A stretch of 64,000 bases of DNA. It comes from Paraspadella gotoi. Its lineage: Eukaryota; Chaetognatha. Below, in pieces: positions 32,271 through 44,293 of the stretch (the first letter of the stretch is position 1; each line of letters begins with the position of its first letter). The notes under the pieces are model-generated. The model saw nothing but the letters and a program-made list of their open reading frames with translations. It searched no databases and was not told the DNA's origin. The DNA lies in the NCBI GenBank assembly GCA_051294375.1, contig CM119271.1, positions 15,320,770 through 15,384,769 of the forward strand. The letters are read 5' to 3'. The translations under genes were made by a program, and so were the position numbers.

Positions 32271-32739
32271 CCAGGAAACCTTCAATCCTTTACGTCGACC
32301 CTTCGCGATGGCGACTTGTTTTGCCTTTTGTTTTATTTATTTAGTCTTTTGTCTTGTTTTCTTTGTTTAAAAATAAAAAAACAAAGCGAAGGAACATTTG
32401 GAGAGTCAAAAACGCGCGTTTTATAATAAAAAAAGTTTAAATAAATCAAAATCGAATGTTTAATTTGTGTTTTTTTGTTTTTTTTTATTCCGCTCTGTTT
32501 TCGTGAGACAGCAGCGTAGCTTAATCTTTTAGATATATTTCGTTTTGGCTTTATTAATTAATTAATATAATTCGTCATTCTTATATTTTTCGGGGAAAAA
32601 AAAACCGATTTTTTTTTCCTCGGGCGGCGGGATTTGCGTGTGTGTGAGAGAGAGAGAGAGATAGAGAGAGAGAGAGATATATTGGTTTTCGTCGTCTACT
32701 TCCTCTAAAAAAAAAGACGCGCAGATTACGACGAAGGCG

Positions 32740-33010
32740 CGGCGAAGACGACGACGATGAGGACGACGACGACGACGAAGAAGAGGAAGAGGAAGAAGAA
32801 GAGGAAGAGGAAGAAAGATTCCGATTTCACGGAAGGAAAAATTCTCTCTTCGTCTCTGGAAGAAAATTTCGCAATGGAATCAATGGGAGGAGGAAGAGGA
32901 GGAGGAGAAGGAAGAGAATCTCCAAGAAGGAATAAAGAAAAAAAAGGAAAAAAAACCAAACGGGAGGACGAGGAAAGGAAGACGACGACGACGACGACGA
33001 CGACGAAGAG
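32740..33010 (+). repeat. (GAC)n and (GAG/GAA)n fields
   Basis: (GAC)n at about 32745-32778 and 32977-33005 flank GAG/GAA-rich DNA. A plus-strand frame of 95 codons (32757-33044) is Lys/Arg/Glu/Thr-rich with ENFAMESMGGG in the middle. It could be a basic nuclear protein fragment, but composition alone explains it. Confidence 0.75.
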
Positions 33011-33245
33011 GAAAGGAAGGGACGACGAGGCAGCCCAGGGCTGAGAAGCTCGGACCTTCTCTCTAGATTAAGAAAAGGATTGAAAGAGTTTTGCTTAGAT
33101 GAGAGGAACTAAGATGAAAATAAGATGTCGCTTGTTCTTTTATTTTTTTGTTTTTTTTAGTAAGACGAGAAGAATTTAAAAAAAAGAACTTTGGAGGGCG
33201 AGTCGAAAAAGTTCGGGTGAAATAGAAAGAGCGAGGCATAATTTT

Positions 33246-33400
33246 GTGTGTGACGAGTATAATGCCGGATATCCAAGTGTGTGACGAGTATAATGCCGGA
33301 TATCCAAGTGTGTGACGAGTATAATGCCGGATATCCAAGTGTGTGACGAGTATAATGCCGGATATCCAAGTGTGTGACGAGTATAATGCCGGATATCCAA
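33246..33400 (+). repeat. 31-bp minisatellite, five exact copies
   Basis: Five identical units of GTGTGTGACGAGTATAATGC plus CGGATATCCAA run head to tail. A decayed trace (GTCAGTGTCGGATGTCAA) continues to about 33437. There are no spacers, so this is not a CRISPR-type array. Confidence 0.97.
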
Positions 33401-33877
33401 GGTCTGATGGAAGTTCATTAGTCAGTGTCGGATGTCAATGAAAGAACAAAATTTCAAAATTTGATTTAAAAATGTATTGGCAGATTTGAACAATCAAAAG
33501 TGGGGATTTTTTTAATGCGGTTATAGATTTGCTGTAACTATTTTGTACCGGGAATTGAATGATATTGGTAAAAAAAAATATAAGTTTTTTGATTTGAAAT
33601 TTAACTTTATCATCAAATTAAAAAAGTGATTTACAATAAACTTACCCAGACAAAGCTTACCTTAAGAAAACACTAATATTTCACGCCCCCTATTGCAGTT
33701 TAATATCTATATTTAACTTAAGATTACATTACATTTAACGTTGAATTAAAAAATACTTAACATTACATCCCCGCGATAGATTTTTGAGTCTCGAGCATCG
33801 AGAAAGTTTAAAGTTTTGAATCGGAAACCAAGAGATGTCGCTTGGCTTATCAAGTGGAATTGCAGATTACCGTTACG

Positions 33878-33987
<110 letters not shown>

Positions 33988-34553
33988 GTGGTTCTTTCAT
34001 CTTTGCTTTCTTTCTCTTTTTTACTTCGTTAATTTGTCATCTTTTTTTATCAATATTATATCTTAGACATATTCAATATTCAATGAAGAATTTTTTCCGA
34101 CTTTTTTTATTTTATTATTTCTTTTTCATTTTCCTTTTATTTTTTTCCCTTTCATTTTCCATCTCCATCTTTCACACTTTTTATCTTTGTACACGTACTT
34201 ATCTATTCTTCTTCATACCCTTTTTCTCTCTTTATTCACCTTTCTATCATCTTTTCTTCTTATCTGCATATTTTAATAACTTCCTCTCTATATTGACTTC
34301 TTCACCTTTTATCATTAATATCTTTTCTATCTTTTCTTCCTATCTATTCTCACCTCTCTTTCCTCATCTTAACTTATCTTTACCATCTTCCTTCCGTCGA
34401 CTCTGTGTCTTTTTCCCCTCTCTCTTTCATCTCCCTCTCGCTCTTCCCTTTCCTCCCTTTCCTCCGTCTCTCTCTCTCTCTCTCTCCCTCTCTCTCTCTC
34501 TCTCCGTCTCTCATCGAGTCAAGGTTAAAGCGTTTCCCTCCATCCATCACCGA

Positions 34554-34665
<112 letters not shown>

Positions 34666-35075
34666 CTCTCTAACTCTTTCCATTTATCGCCGAAGAATTT
34701 TAGAAAATATTTTATGCATATTTTACATATCTGGACATACGTTTGAACCATACAATTCTAGTATAGATTCTATTTTCTAGTAGCTAAATATTTCGTTACA
34801 CTGACTCGATCTTATTTCGATCGGTTGTAAGATCGATTTGAAATCGGCTAAAAAAAAAACAACAACCAAGATCATTATTAATAGTTTTTTTATTAAATCC
34901 CTTTTCAAAAACAGCATTTGACAAGAACAATGTATACAATTAATAAAATAATTGTCACTTAAAACTCGAGAAAAAAAAAATCTAATCTAATTAGCGGGAA
35001 TCGAACTCGAGAACTTCCGGGCCACGCCCCCTCCCTCCCCGAAGTAGGGGGGAGGAAGAGGAGGGGGAGGAGCAC

Positions 35076-35098
35076 GACGACGACGACGACGACGACGA
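35076..35098. repeat. (GAC)n tract near a B-box-like site
   Basis: Short GAC run. About 70 bp upstream, GGGAATCGAACTC (34996-35008) is a B-box match on the minus strand without a visible A box. Confidence 0.6.
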
Positions 35099-35659
35099 AA
35101 GAGGGTCGTCGCAGTTCAACGGGAAAAAGATTGACGAGACTCAAATTGGAAGGGCAAACACGGTTGGGGGGGGCAGAATAGAGAGGGAGGGAGGGANNNN
35201 NNNNNNNNNNNNNNNNNNNNNNNNNNNNNNNNNNNNNNNNNNNNNNNNNNNNNNNNNNNNNNNNNNNNNNNNNNNNNNNNNNNNNNNNNNNNNNNNNNNN
35301 NNNNNNNNNNNNNNNNNNNNNNNNNNNNNNNNNNNNNNNNNNNNNNNNNNNNNNNNNNNNNNNNNNNNNNNNNNNNNNNNNNNNNNNNNNNGAGAGGGAG
35401 GGAGAGAGGGGTTAGAAGATGGGTTGATGTGACGGGGGGTGAAAATCGTTTGAGCGACGATGACGAAGAAAGACGGATGACGACGACGACGAAGATTTAA
35501 GTTGAGGCCACGCCCACGACGCTAACGACGATTACATACGGGTGCCACATCCACAACGACTATTTACATCCGGGACTAAGCATGTATCCTTACTTCTTCT
35601 ATCTTCCTTTTTCCCTTCTACGCTTCTTTCCTTTCCTTTCCNNNNNNNNNNGAAAACGA

Positions 35660-36200
35660 CGACGTCAATCGAGACGGAAATGGAATTTGAGGCGCGCCAC
35701 TTGTCACGCTCGGCGTCACGGTTGACGCTGCGTCACTCCGTCTCGCTCCGTGGCGCGAGACGGTTTTCGCGATCCGATTTACGTTTGACGCCGGGCGCGT
35801 GACTTTTTCTTCCGTCTCGCGTCACGAGGTTAAGGAGTTCGTGTCACTCGATGCTCCGGGTTTTTGTGATGATTGAGGTCGTCTTACGTGTCACGGTGTC
35901 ACGGTGTCTTTGGTCTTTCGTGTTACGGTTTACTACCATGAAGGTACGAAATTGTTTATTATTAAAACGAACTTTACTTCTTTTTTTTACATTTTCGCGC
36001 GCGATTTTCTCACATCTCGAGTTTAACGTCTCACATCTTCATTCACAACAAAGATTTTTAACAGAAACATTACAACCTCGTGTCACGTTCGTCCTCGTGA
36101 CAGTCACCCTCCGTCTCACTCTCAGTGACAGCCACTCTCCGTCACATGCCACGTTCTCTGTCACTCACCACGCCGCCCCCTTCTGGTCCGAGAAGAAACC
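35660..36200. other. GTCAC-rich island
   Basis: About fourteen GTCAC or GTGAC pentamers are spread over roughly 450 bp in CpG-containing DNA, including CGTGTCACGGTGTCACGGTG near 35888. A 121-codon plus-strand frame (35851-36216) has no recognisable domain. It contains a possible donor after ATGAAG (GTACGA at 35944). Confidence 0.5.
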
Positions 36201-36205
36201 AAGAA

Positions 36206-36265
36206 ACCGGAAGTGATTTAACGCGAAGATGATGACGTCATTAGAGTTGACATCGACTGACGTCA
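36206..36265. promoter_or_regulatory. ETS-like site with two perfect CREs
   Basis: ACCGGAAGTG (36206-36215) fits the ETS consensus. TGACGTCA occurs at 36233-36240 and again at 36258-36265. Two perfect 8-bp CREs 25 bp apart next to an ETS core, at the edge of the CpG-containing island, is a promoter-like arrangement. No transcript is identified. Confidence 0.45.
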
Positions 36266-36378
36266 TATTTGCTGAAGGAATGACGAACGACGAGCGAGGG
36301 ATCAAATTCGTGATTAGGATTGATATCGAAATTGTGTGGAGGGAGGGTGGAGGNNNNNNNNNNNNNNNNNNNNNNNNN

Positions 36379-37125
36379 TTCCTTATGCTTTTAAGATTTT
36401 TTTAACTTGCCATCATTTTTCAACTTGCATAATTTTTTCAACTTGCATTCCGTTCAAAAACTTTTATCTTAGCTTCTTCACTCACTTTCCTACCGGCTGA
36501 CAAAATTTCATCTCAATCTATCATGGGTTAAAATAAAATAAAAACTTCAAGTTAAATTTGTGACTCATATTTTTTCATTTAAACTCATTTCCACTGGTTA
36601 CGTTCCAACTGGAAACTTTATATTCAAGCTTCGTCACACATTTTCCTACCCACACACAAAATTTCAACTCAATCTATCCATCCATTATGATTAACTTTAG
36701 AGTATTTATTTGGTTAAAAAATTAAGTTAAAAAGATTTTAGTAAATTCGACTTATTTTTTTCCATTTAAAACAATTTCCACTTCACACGATTCCATTCGA
36801 AACTTTATATTCCAGCTTTATTCACACCACTTTCCTACTCACACACAAAATTTAATTTCCCAAATCCAACCAGGCCAATCACGAGTATGAGTTTTTTGCT
36901 AAAGAGGCGACGGATGACGGATTTATTGACTAATTGAATTAATTAAACTGATAATTATTTGATTTATTAATACACCTGCATATACATTTAATATAAAAGG
37001 AAAAAGAAGGCATAATCAATTAGTTAAAACAGTTTTTTTGTTTTTTTCCATTTAAACTCAATTTCCACTCAAACTATTCTATCGAAACTTGATTTCCTGT
37101 TCAATCACACACTTATCCTACCCAC
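36379..37125 (+). repeat. Dispersed repeat family C, copy 2
   Basis: Begins at CTTATGCTTTTAAGATTTTT directly after a 25-N gap and follows copy 1 (9621 onward) through its internal CTACCCACACACAAAATTTCA units and the TTTAATATAAAAGGAAAAAGAAG block. It departs from copy 1 at CCTACCCACAAG near 37125. Confidence 0.8.
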
Positions 37126-37304
37126 AAGTGGGGATATTTTTCATAAAATTGATCGGTAAATTAGTTAGTAACTTTCAAATGTTTTATCAAGGATCTGCTA
37201 GGAATAGTTTTCTTACTGGTAAGGATGAATTCATGTAATAAATTCACTCATGAATTTACCCAAGATATGAATTTAATAGTTTATTTTCCAATGAATCCAT
37301 AAAG

Positions 37305-37365
37305 AGGAGGAAGTAAGAGGAGGAGTAAGAGGAGGAGTAGGCCGGAGGAGGGCAGGGTGTCTCTG
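37305..37365 (+). repeat. 15-bp GAGGAGGAGTAAGAG repeat
   Basis: Three to four units of a GGAGGAGTAAGAG(GAG) motif. Confidence 0.7.
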
Positions 37366-37549
37366 AAAAACAGGAGTGTATTTACAAGAAATGGGAGCAT
37401 GAATTCATAAAATCATGAAATTCATGTTTATTGTAAGTTCGTTGGTAGTCGAATTCATAGTCGAAAAATAGGCGCTTCACTATAAGTGCCTTCCTCCTCC
37501 TCCTCCTCCTAATCCCAACTCAAACCGATGATCCCATTTCCGTTTCAGA

Positions 37550-38260
37550 TCTTCCACAGGAGAGAGGGAGCGAGAGGAGGGAGAAAAGGAGAAGAGGGAG
37601 GAAGGAGGAGAGAGAGAGAGAGAGAGAGACCTCCTCTATTCGAAAGACTCTTCGAAAAACAAAATTAATTTGGAGATTAGGGATGTTGATTACAGGTATC
37701 GGCGGAAGGCGAGGAGAAAAAGGGAGAGAGAGAGAAGATGGATGAGAGAGAAGAGAGAGAGTGAGAGAGAGAGATGGAGAGAGAGAGAGAGAGAGAAGAG
37801 AGATGAGAGAAGTAGAGATGTATGGCTTCCAATCGTAGATCAAGAAGTGTAACAGTGCAGAGTAAGTAACGGAGAGAGACACTAAGAGAATTGAATGTAA
37901 TAATAGAAGTACGAGAGAGAGAAATAAGATAAAGAGGAAAGAAAGAGAGACGAGAGAAGAGAAGAGACGAGAGGGAGAGAGAATGAGAGAGAGAGACTGG
38001 AGGAGAGAGAAGGAGGAGAAGAGATAGAGAGACTGAGAAAGAGAGAGAAAAATTGCTGCATGCATGGTTCCAATAGTTGGAAGGTCCCGAAGAAGATTTG
38101 AGGAATATTTTCTCGCGCGGAACCACAAACCGAGGGAATTTGGATTGATCGTAGAGAAGTGAGAGAGAGAGAGAAGAAGAAGGAAGAGAAGAGATGAGAG
38201 AGAGGAGGGAGGAGAGAAAGAGAGAACGTCTGAATGTAAAATTTCGACGGCGACGAATTT
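37550..38260. repeat. Interrupted (GA)n field
   Basis: GA-rich DNA with several short unique islands. Two long minus-strand frames (up to 202 codons) are Ser/Leu-rich products of this field. No protein is supported. Confidence 0.8.
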
Positions 38261-38524
38261 AAAGCGGAGAAGAACTCTCCTTTTTTACTCTCTGTCACCC
38301 TGCATAGTCTATTACGTCCTGGATTTTCTTCTTTTTTCTTCTTATCTTTCTTTCTTTCTTTCTTTTTCTTTCTTTTTCTTTTCTTTATTGACTTTCTATA
38401 TATTATGATTTATGATTTCTTGAATTTCTTTGATTTTCTTGATTTATTTGTATATTGTGCTGCTTATTATGTTCTTTCTATTAAAATAAGTTTTTCTTAA
38501 TTTTACACTTCATTAGAATTTTTT

Positions 38525-38526
38525 TT

Positions 38527-38577
<51 letters not shown>

Positions 38578-38735
38578 CTCTCACACTGCTCTCTCTCTCT
38601 CTCTCTCTTCTCCTCTCATCTCTCTCTCTCTCTCCTCTCTCCTCTTCTCGCTCTCTCTTCTCTTCTCTCTTTCTCTTCGCCTTTACCCTCGGAGGAGGAG
38701 GAGGAGGAGGAGGACGAGGAGGAGGAGGAGGAAAG
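38525..38735. repeat. (CT)n field followed by (GAG)n
   Basis: Interrupted CT repeats to about 38675, then (GGA)n at 38693-38732. Confidence 0.9.
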
Positions 38736-39948
38736 AAAAAGGGAATAGAGAAGATAAAGATAAAGGGAAAGGAAGATTGGATTTTGATTTCATAGAAAAA
38801 AAGAAAGAAATAAAAATACCTACAAAATAAACAAAAAACATAAACAACATACGTGCGAATAATTATAAATACTATAAAATATATATCCATTGTTCGTACT
38901 CCGATAAAAGGTTGATTCACTTATATTTTTATTATTTGAACTGTAGTTTCGGCGGCTCCGGTAAGAAAATACTGAAAGTTTCAACTTTAATACTTATAAT
39001 CGAATTTTGATTATTTAAAAATACTCTCGTAACTTCAAAGTTTTAAAATGTAAATTCCTTCAATGGATTATTTCTTTTGTTATCGAAGAAGAAGATTTTC
39101 GTTTTAAAGAAAAAGAAATTTAGGAAAAAGAAAAGTTTTTGAGAATTACGTCAAAAAGGAGAAAAAAAGGAGAGAGAGAGAGAGAGAGAGAGAGNNNNNN
39201 NNNNNNNNNNNNNNNNNNNNNNNNNNNNNNNNNNNNNNNNNNNNNNNNNNNNNNNNNNNNNNNNNNNNNNNNNNNNNNNNNNNNNNNNNNNNNNNNNNNN
39301 NNNNNNNNNNNNNNNNNNNCTCTCTCTCTCTCTCTCTCTCTCCCGCGCGCTAGAAACGAGATAGAGAGAGAAAGAGAGAGATTCAATTTCTTTAGTCTCT
39401 CGGATCTCATAGATATTTTTCGATCTTCTTTCTATTTGTTTTTGCATCAACAACTGATCCTTCATGATCTAGAAAACAAACATCGTTTCCTTTCTCTTTT
39501 ACAATTCGACGGAATATATTNNNNNNNNNNNNNNNNNNNNNNNNNNNNNNNNNNNNNNNNNNNNNNNNNNNNNNNNNNNNNNNNNNNNNNNNNNNNNNNN
39601 NNNNNNNNNNNNNNNNNNNNNNNNNNNNNNNNNNNNNCTTTCTTTTTTTATTTTTATCTGATTGTGTCATTTGAAATGCGAGGTTTTCTCCTTTTGTGTT
39701 CGCATCAATGCTCGCATTTGATGGCATCTCTGATCGCATTTGATGAGATCAACGATCGTAATCGATATTTATCTTTTACTTTCGATGCGTGGACGCATCT
39801 CGGTCGGTGGCTGGTGTATCTATTATCTTTAATATCGTTACTTTTTGGGGTTTGTACGCTTATCAGAAATCGAAAAAGTTTAAGATCATGAAATAAAATT
39901 GATACAACCATTGTAAAAATAAGCCACTCACTAAATAAATAATTTATC

Positions 39949-39974
39949 TTGCTTGATTTTGGGCAGGCTACAGT
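39949..39974 (-). repeat. Family B fragment cut by a gap
   Basis: CTTGATTTTGGGCAGGCT matches the start of the minus-strand family B copies (CCTGATTTTGGATAGGCT at 30506). The rest falls in the following gap. Confidence 0.4.
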
Positions 39975-40950
39975 NNNNNNNNNNNNNNNNNNNNNNNNNN
40001 NNNNNNNNNNNNNNNNNNNNNNNNNNNNNNNNNNNNNNNNNNNNNNNNNNNNNNNNNNNNNNNNNNNNNNNNNNNNNNNNNNNNNNNNNNNNNNNNNNNN
40101 NNNNNNNNNNNNNNNNNNNNNNNNNNNNNNNNNNNNNNNNNNNNNNNNNNNNNNNNNNNNNNNNNNNNNNNNNNNNNNNNNNNNNNNNNNNNNNNNNNNN
40201 NNNNNNNNNNNNNNNNNNNNNNNNNNNNNNNNNNNNNNNNNNNNNNNNNNNNNNNNNNNNNNNNNNNNNNNNNNNNNNNNNNNNNNNNNNNNNNNNNNNN
40301 NNNNNNNNNNNNNNNNNNNNNNNNNNNNNNNNNNNNNNNNNNNNNNNNNNNNNNNNNNNNNNNNNNNNNNNNNNNNNNNNNNNNNNNNNNNNNNNNNNNN
40401 NNNNNNNNNNNNNNNNNNNNNNNNNNNNNNNNNNNNNNNNNNNNNNNNNNNNNNNNNNNNNNNNNNNNNNNNNNNNNNNNNNNNNNNNNNNNNNNNNNNN
40501 NNNNNNNNNNNNNNNNNNNNNNNNNNNNNNNNNNNNNNNNNNNNNNNNNNNNNNNNNNNNNNNNNNNNNNNNNNNNNNNNNNNNNNNNNNNNNNNNNNNN
40601 NNNNNNNNNNNNNNNNNNNNNNNNNNNNNNNNNNNNNNNNNNNNNNNNNNNNNNNNNNNNNNNNNNNNNNNNNNNNNNNNNNNNNNNNNNNNNNNNNNNN
40701 NNNNNNNNNNNNNNNNNNNNNNNNNNNNNNNNNNNNNNNNNNNNNNNNNNNNNNNNNNNNNNNNNNNNNNNNNNNNNNNNNNNNNNNNNNNNNNNNNNNN
40801 NNNNNNNNNNNNNNNNNNNNNNNNNNNNNNNNNNNNNNNNNNNNNNNNNNNNNNNNNNNNNNNNNNNNNNNNNNNNNNNNNNNNNNNNNNNNNNNNNNNN
40901 NNNNNNNNNNNNNNNNNNNNNNNNNNNNNNNNNNNNNNNNNNNNNNNNNN
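39975..40950. other. Largest assembly gap (976 N)
   Basis: Unknown sequence. Other gaps are 1738-2021, 2879-2888, 3256-3522, 10920-10944, 11539-11548, 12143-12267, 19190-19460, 20320-20437, 26621-26630, 35197-35391, 35642-35651, 36354-36378, 39195-39319, 39521-39637, 41262-41488, 42147-42372, 56058-56082, 57829-57853, 59756-59929 and 63354-63378. Many are bordered by AG/CT tracts. Confidence 0.99.
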
Positions 40951-41130
40951 AAGAACTTTTTAAAGAATCAATTTAAAAAGACAATTTAAATACTTTTTAA
41001 TCCAAAAAACACTTATTCAAAAGTGGTGATAATTTATATGTAGCTGTAAATTGTTTTTAATAACAAGACTAAAGCCCATAGATTTTTAAATATGTTATAA
41101 TTCGGCTGCAAAAGGTCGGTGGTGCCTTTT

Positions 41131-41177
<47 letters not shown>

Positions 41178-41178
41178 C
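41131..41178. repeat. (GTC)n trinucleotide tract
   Basis: About 45 bp of TCG repeat. Confidence 0.97.
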
Positions 41179-41593
41179 GCGACTCAATTTTTGCTCAATT
41201 GTTTTGGTTTGTGATTTTCTGTTCCGCGCCGGTGAAGCGTGAACCTCAACAAAGAGAGAGANNNNNNNNNNNNNNNNNNNNNNNNNNNNNNNNNNNNNNN
41301 NNNNNNNNNNNNNNNNNNNNNNNNNNNNNNNNNNNNNNNNNNNNNNNNNNNNNNNNNNNNNNNNNNNNNNNNNNNNNNNNNNNNNNNNNNNNNNNNNNNN
41401 NNNNNNNNNNNNNNNNNNNNNNNNNNNNNNNNNNNNNNNNNNNNNNNNNNNNNNNNNNNNNNNNNNNNNNNNNNNNNNNNNNNNNNNNGAGAGAGAGAGA
41501 ATCGCCAAGTTTTCACGTTCGAACGATTTTCCTCACTTTCCTTCAATAATGCTGACGACGACGTGGCAAACCGTGACAACAGGAGATCAGGGA

Positions 41594-41665
41594 GCGTGAC
41601 AAAAGGAAATGAAAGCCTGACAAAAGGAAATGAAAGCGTGACAAGAAGAAATGAAAGCGTGACAG
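41594..41665 (+). repeat. 21-bp tandem repeat, 3.4 copies
   Basis: Units of GCGTGACAAAAGGAAATGAA start at 41594, 41615 and 41636, with a partial unit at 41657. On the minus strand it reads as a 7-residue LSFPFVT-type repeat caused by the 21-bp period. Confidence 0.9.
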
Positions 41666-42940
41666 GAGGGGGGGAGAAATGTGGTTTTGGGGAAAAAAAA
41701 AGAAGCTGAGGTTCGGAAAGCGGAATTGATGAAAATGTTACGTTGATAGAATATGATGTTACAGAGCGTGGCATTTATGTTACGCTGCGTTGCAATTTCG
41801 CAATGATCGTATCTTAACATTGCCGCGATGAAGTACAGAAATTGTCTGAATTGATAAAATAGATAAATTAGATATTAATAGATTAATAGATATATAGGTA
41901 AATTAATTACTTAACAGGACATGGACAATAAGACATAGGGCAAATCATTACATAAAATTTCACTGTGCCGCGAACCGAATCCACTGTGCGGCGCGATTCG
42001 CATGTTTTCCTTTTTTCCAGAAATTCAGGAAAAAGCAATTTTGAAAAAAGAAAAAAAAGCAACCGAAAGAAAAGCAGCTTCGAAGCAAAAAAAAAAGCAA
42101 TTTGGCTTCGGAGTCGGAATCTTCGCGCCAAGAGGTAAATCCCCGCNNNNNNNNNNNNNNNNNNNNNNNNNNNNNNNNNNNNNNNNNNNNNNNNNNNNNN
42201 NNNNNNNNNNNNNNNNNNNNNNNNNNNNNNNNNNNNNNNNNNNNNNNNNNNNNNNNNNNNNNNNNNNNNNNNNNNNNNNNNNNNNNNNNNNNNNNNNNNN
42301 NNNNNNNNNNNNNNNNNNNNNNNNNNNNNNNNNNNNNNNNNNNNNNNNNNNNNNNNNNNNNNNNNNNNNNNNTCTATTCCTCTGTCTCTCTCTCTTTCTA
42401 TCTATCTTTCTGCCTTTCTCTCCTCTCAACTTCTCTCTCTCTCATCCATGACTCTATCTTTTCTACCTTTCTTTTTCTCTTCTCTACCTTTCTCTTTTTT
42501 TTCTTCTCCTCTCTCTATATAAACCTCTCTCTCTCTTTTCTAATTCTCTATTTTCTTTCTTTTTCTACTTCTTTTTATCTCTCTTTCTCTCTCTTATTTC
42601 TCCCTCTTAATTTACTTTTCTTTTTCTATTTTTTTCCCTAAAACTTTAAAAAATTCAACTTTTCCATCTTACGCCCCCCTAGCTTCCCCCCGTCCTCCGT
42701 TCGAGGGTCCCGAACCACAAGTTTTCCGAACATCTCCCCGCAATTATTTTTTTTTTCTTCTCTCTCTCTCTCCACTCCTCTCTCTTCTTCCTAGGAATCC
42801 CACTACTCGCACAGTTGGTGCTTCTCTCTCTCTCTCTCCTCTCTCCTTCTCTCTCGTCTCTCCTCTCGTCTCTCTCTCTCTCTCTCTCTCTCTCTGCTTC
42901 TCTCTCTCTCGCTATCGATTTCCTTTAAAATCCTTTAAAG

Positions 42941-43153
42941 ATGGTGGAAAGTCCTTCGCTGACGGCGGCGGAGCAGTTCGACGAGGCTCTAATCGAGCTC
43001 ATGGCTAGAAGGGCTCTCGCGCGCTCGGACGGAGGGAGGCGAGAGAGTTTGCCGGAGAGTGTTATTGCCTCAGATGTGTTAGTTCGGCCCAAAGGTGCTG
43101 TGCCGCACGGGCGGCGTAGATGGTTGGATTTGCCAATAAAGTTTTCTCAATAA
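42941..43153 (+). CDS. Block-repeat frame 1, candidate first exon
   Basis: The ATG follows TTTAAAATCCTTTAAAG and opens 70 codons to TAA. The first forty residues (MVESPSLTAAEQFDEALIEL, then MARRALARSDGG) look like real protein with an amphipathic helix. After that the text becomes less protein-like, so an unrecognised donor may lie near 43060. The matching stretches at 56119, 58500 (reverse) and 61158 differ by indels and change frame within twenty codons. Family not recognised. Confidence 0.4.
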   Translation: MVESPSLTAAEQFDEALIELMARRALARSDGGRRESLPESVIASDVLVRPKGAVPHGRRRWLDLPIKFSQ

Positions 43154-43466
43154 GAGCGTTTGTCGTGAATGAACCCCATAGTGGAGACAAGTTTGCGGGA
43201 AATTGGCGAAGAATAATACGGTTAAGCTGAGCACAATAAGGGTATAATGTAAGAGACAATGTTATTAAACTTCGGAATGGTTGTGCGGAAAGAGTTGACC
43301 GTTGTGCTAAGATCTGGGAGGCGCACAAAGTATGAAAAAAGAGTGCGCATCAATTCAGGAAGTAAACCTTTTGGAAAACTCACCAGAGAGAGAGCGAATC
43401 CGGCGCCGCAGAACCGGAGAAATCTGACCGGCACAGAATAGATGTTAAAAGCAATCATCAGGTTAC

Positions 43467-43502
<36 letters not shown>

Positions 43503-43619
43503 AGAAGAGAGAGCAGAGAGAAGTAGTCTAACTGATTGAGATCAACTTCTATAATCTCCAAGGCAATCTTCTACATCCCTCGGGCTTCTACGAGTGGGAA
43601 GAAGAGAGAGAGAGACGAA

Positions 43620-43654
<35 letters not shown>

Positions 43655-43785
43655 AGAGAAGAGAGAGAGAGAGAGGAGAAGAGAGCGAGAGAGAGAAGGA
43701 GATGAGAATATTCACAAATCAGCCAATGAGTTACATTCACTGAGAATTCTCACACCAATGAAAATCTCCTTTTTTACGTCCCCAG

Positions 43786-43962
43786 GTGTTCGAAGACAAG
43801 ACGGGGAGCGCTCTAATATCTGAACTTCAGCGTCTTAAACAACTTAACAGCGATCTAGAATCGATGTTAAATCGTAATCTTAAATGCGATGAAAGGCAGT
43901 TACTTAACAAGCTGAACAGGCTTTCAACGGAGTCGGCGCAGCGGGGAATCCCTGGGCGTTAG
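43786..43962 (+). CDS. Block-repeat frame 2, coiled-coil-like terminal exon
   Basis: A good acceptor (TTTTTTACGTCCCCAG ending at 43785) is followed by exactly 58 codons and TAG at 43960-43962. The residues include ISELQRLKQLNSDLESML and a second Leu-rich segment, with heptad-like spacing of Leu and Ile that suggests a coiled coil. In the inverted copy near 57400-57540 the stop is in the same place but several indels intervene. Sequence after the stop is also open in a shifted frame to about 44080, so an indel near 43915 could extend the protein. No family assigned. Confidence 0.45.
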   Translation: MFEDKTGSALISELQRLKQLNSDLESMLNRNLKCDERQLLNKLNRLSTESAQRGIPGR

Positions 43963-44110
43963 ATCCGGTGCTTCCGTATCCGTCGTGCTCGCTCTGGGGC
44001 GGTCGGTATTCGACGAAACTCCGCCGCGCGTGGGATCTTCGCTCGATTTAATGGCCTTAAAAGATAGATTCGAGGTTTAAGACTGGAGAGGTCTGTCGCG
44101 TAAGCAAGAT

Positions 44111-44293
44111 ATGAATGTCCCCGATTTAAAGCTATCTTTGTTTTCGGCCATCGTAAACGCTGATGTGAACAAAAGGAAGAAGAAATTGAATATTGCGCAT
44201 CTTGAAGTGGCAGATGCTGGTGGCCCTAAAAATGACTCTAGGATATTTGGAGATATATTACGGAAATGTAGTAGAAAGACAATCAAGTCATAA
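44111..44293 (+). CDS. Block-repeat frame 3
   Basis: A 60-codon frame begins MNVPDLKLSLFSAIVNADVN and ends in a basic IKS. It is plausible protein, but the corresponding stretches at about 57060-57220 (reverse), 59610 and 62269 cannot be read in one frame. No acceptor decides its start. It may be part of the same broken gene as frame 2. Confidence 0.25.
   Translation: MNVPDLKLSLFSAIVNADVNKRKKKLNIAHLEVADAGGPKNDSRIFGDILRKCSRKTIKS

Noticed and set aside
33246-33400. Array of 31-bp repeats as a CRISPR
   Set aside because: Units are contiguous without spacers, no cas genes are present, and the context is eukaryotic.
39949-40989. 346- and 336-codon frames
   Set aside because: They consist almost wholly of N.
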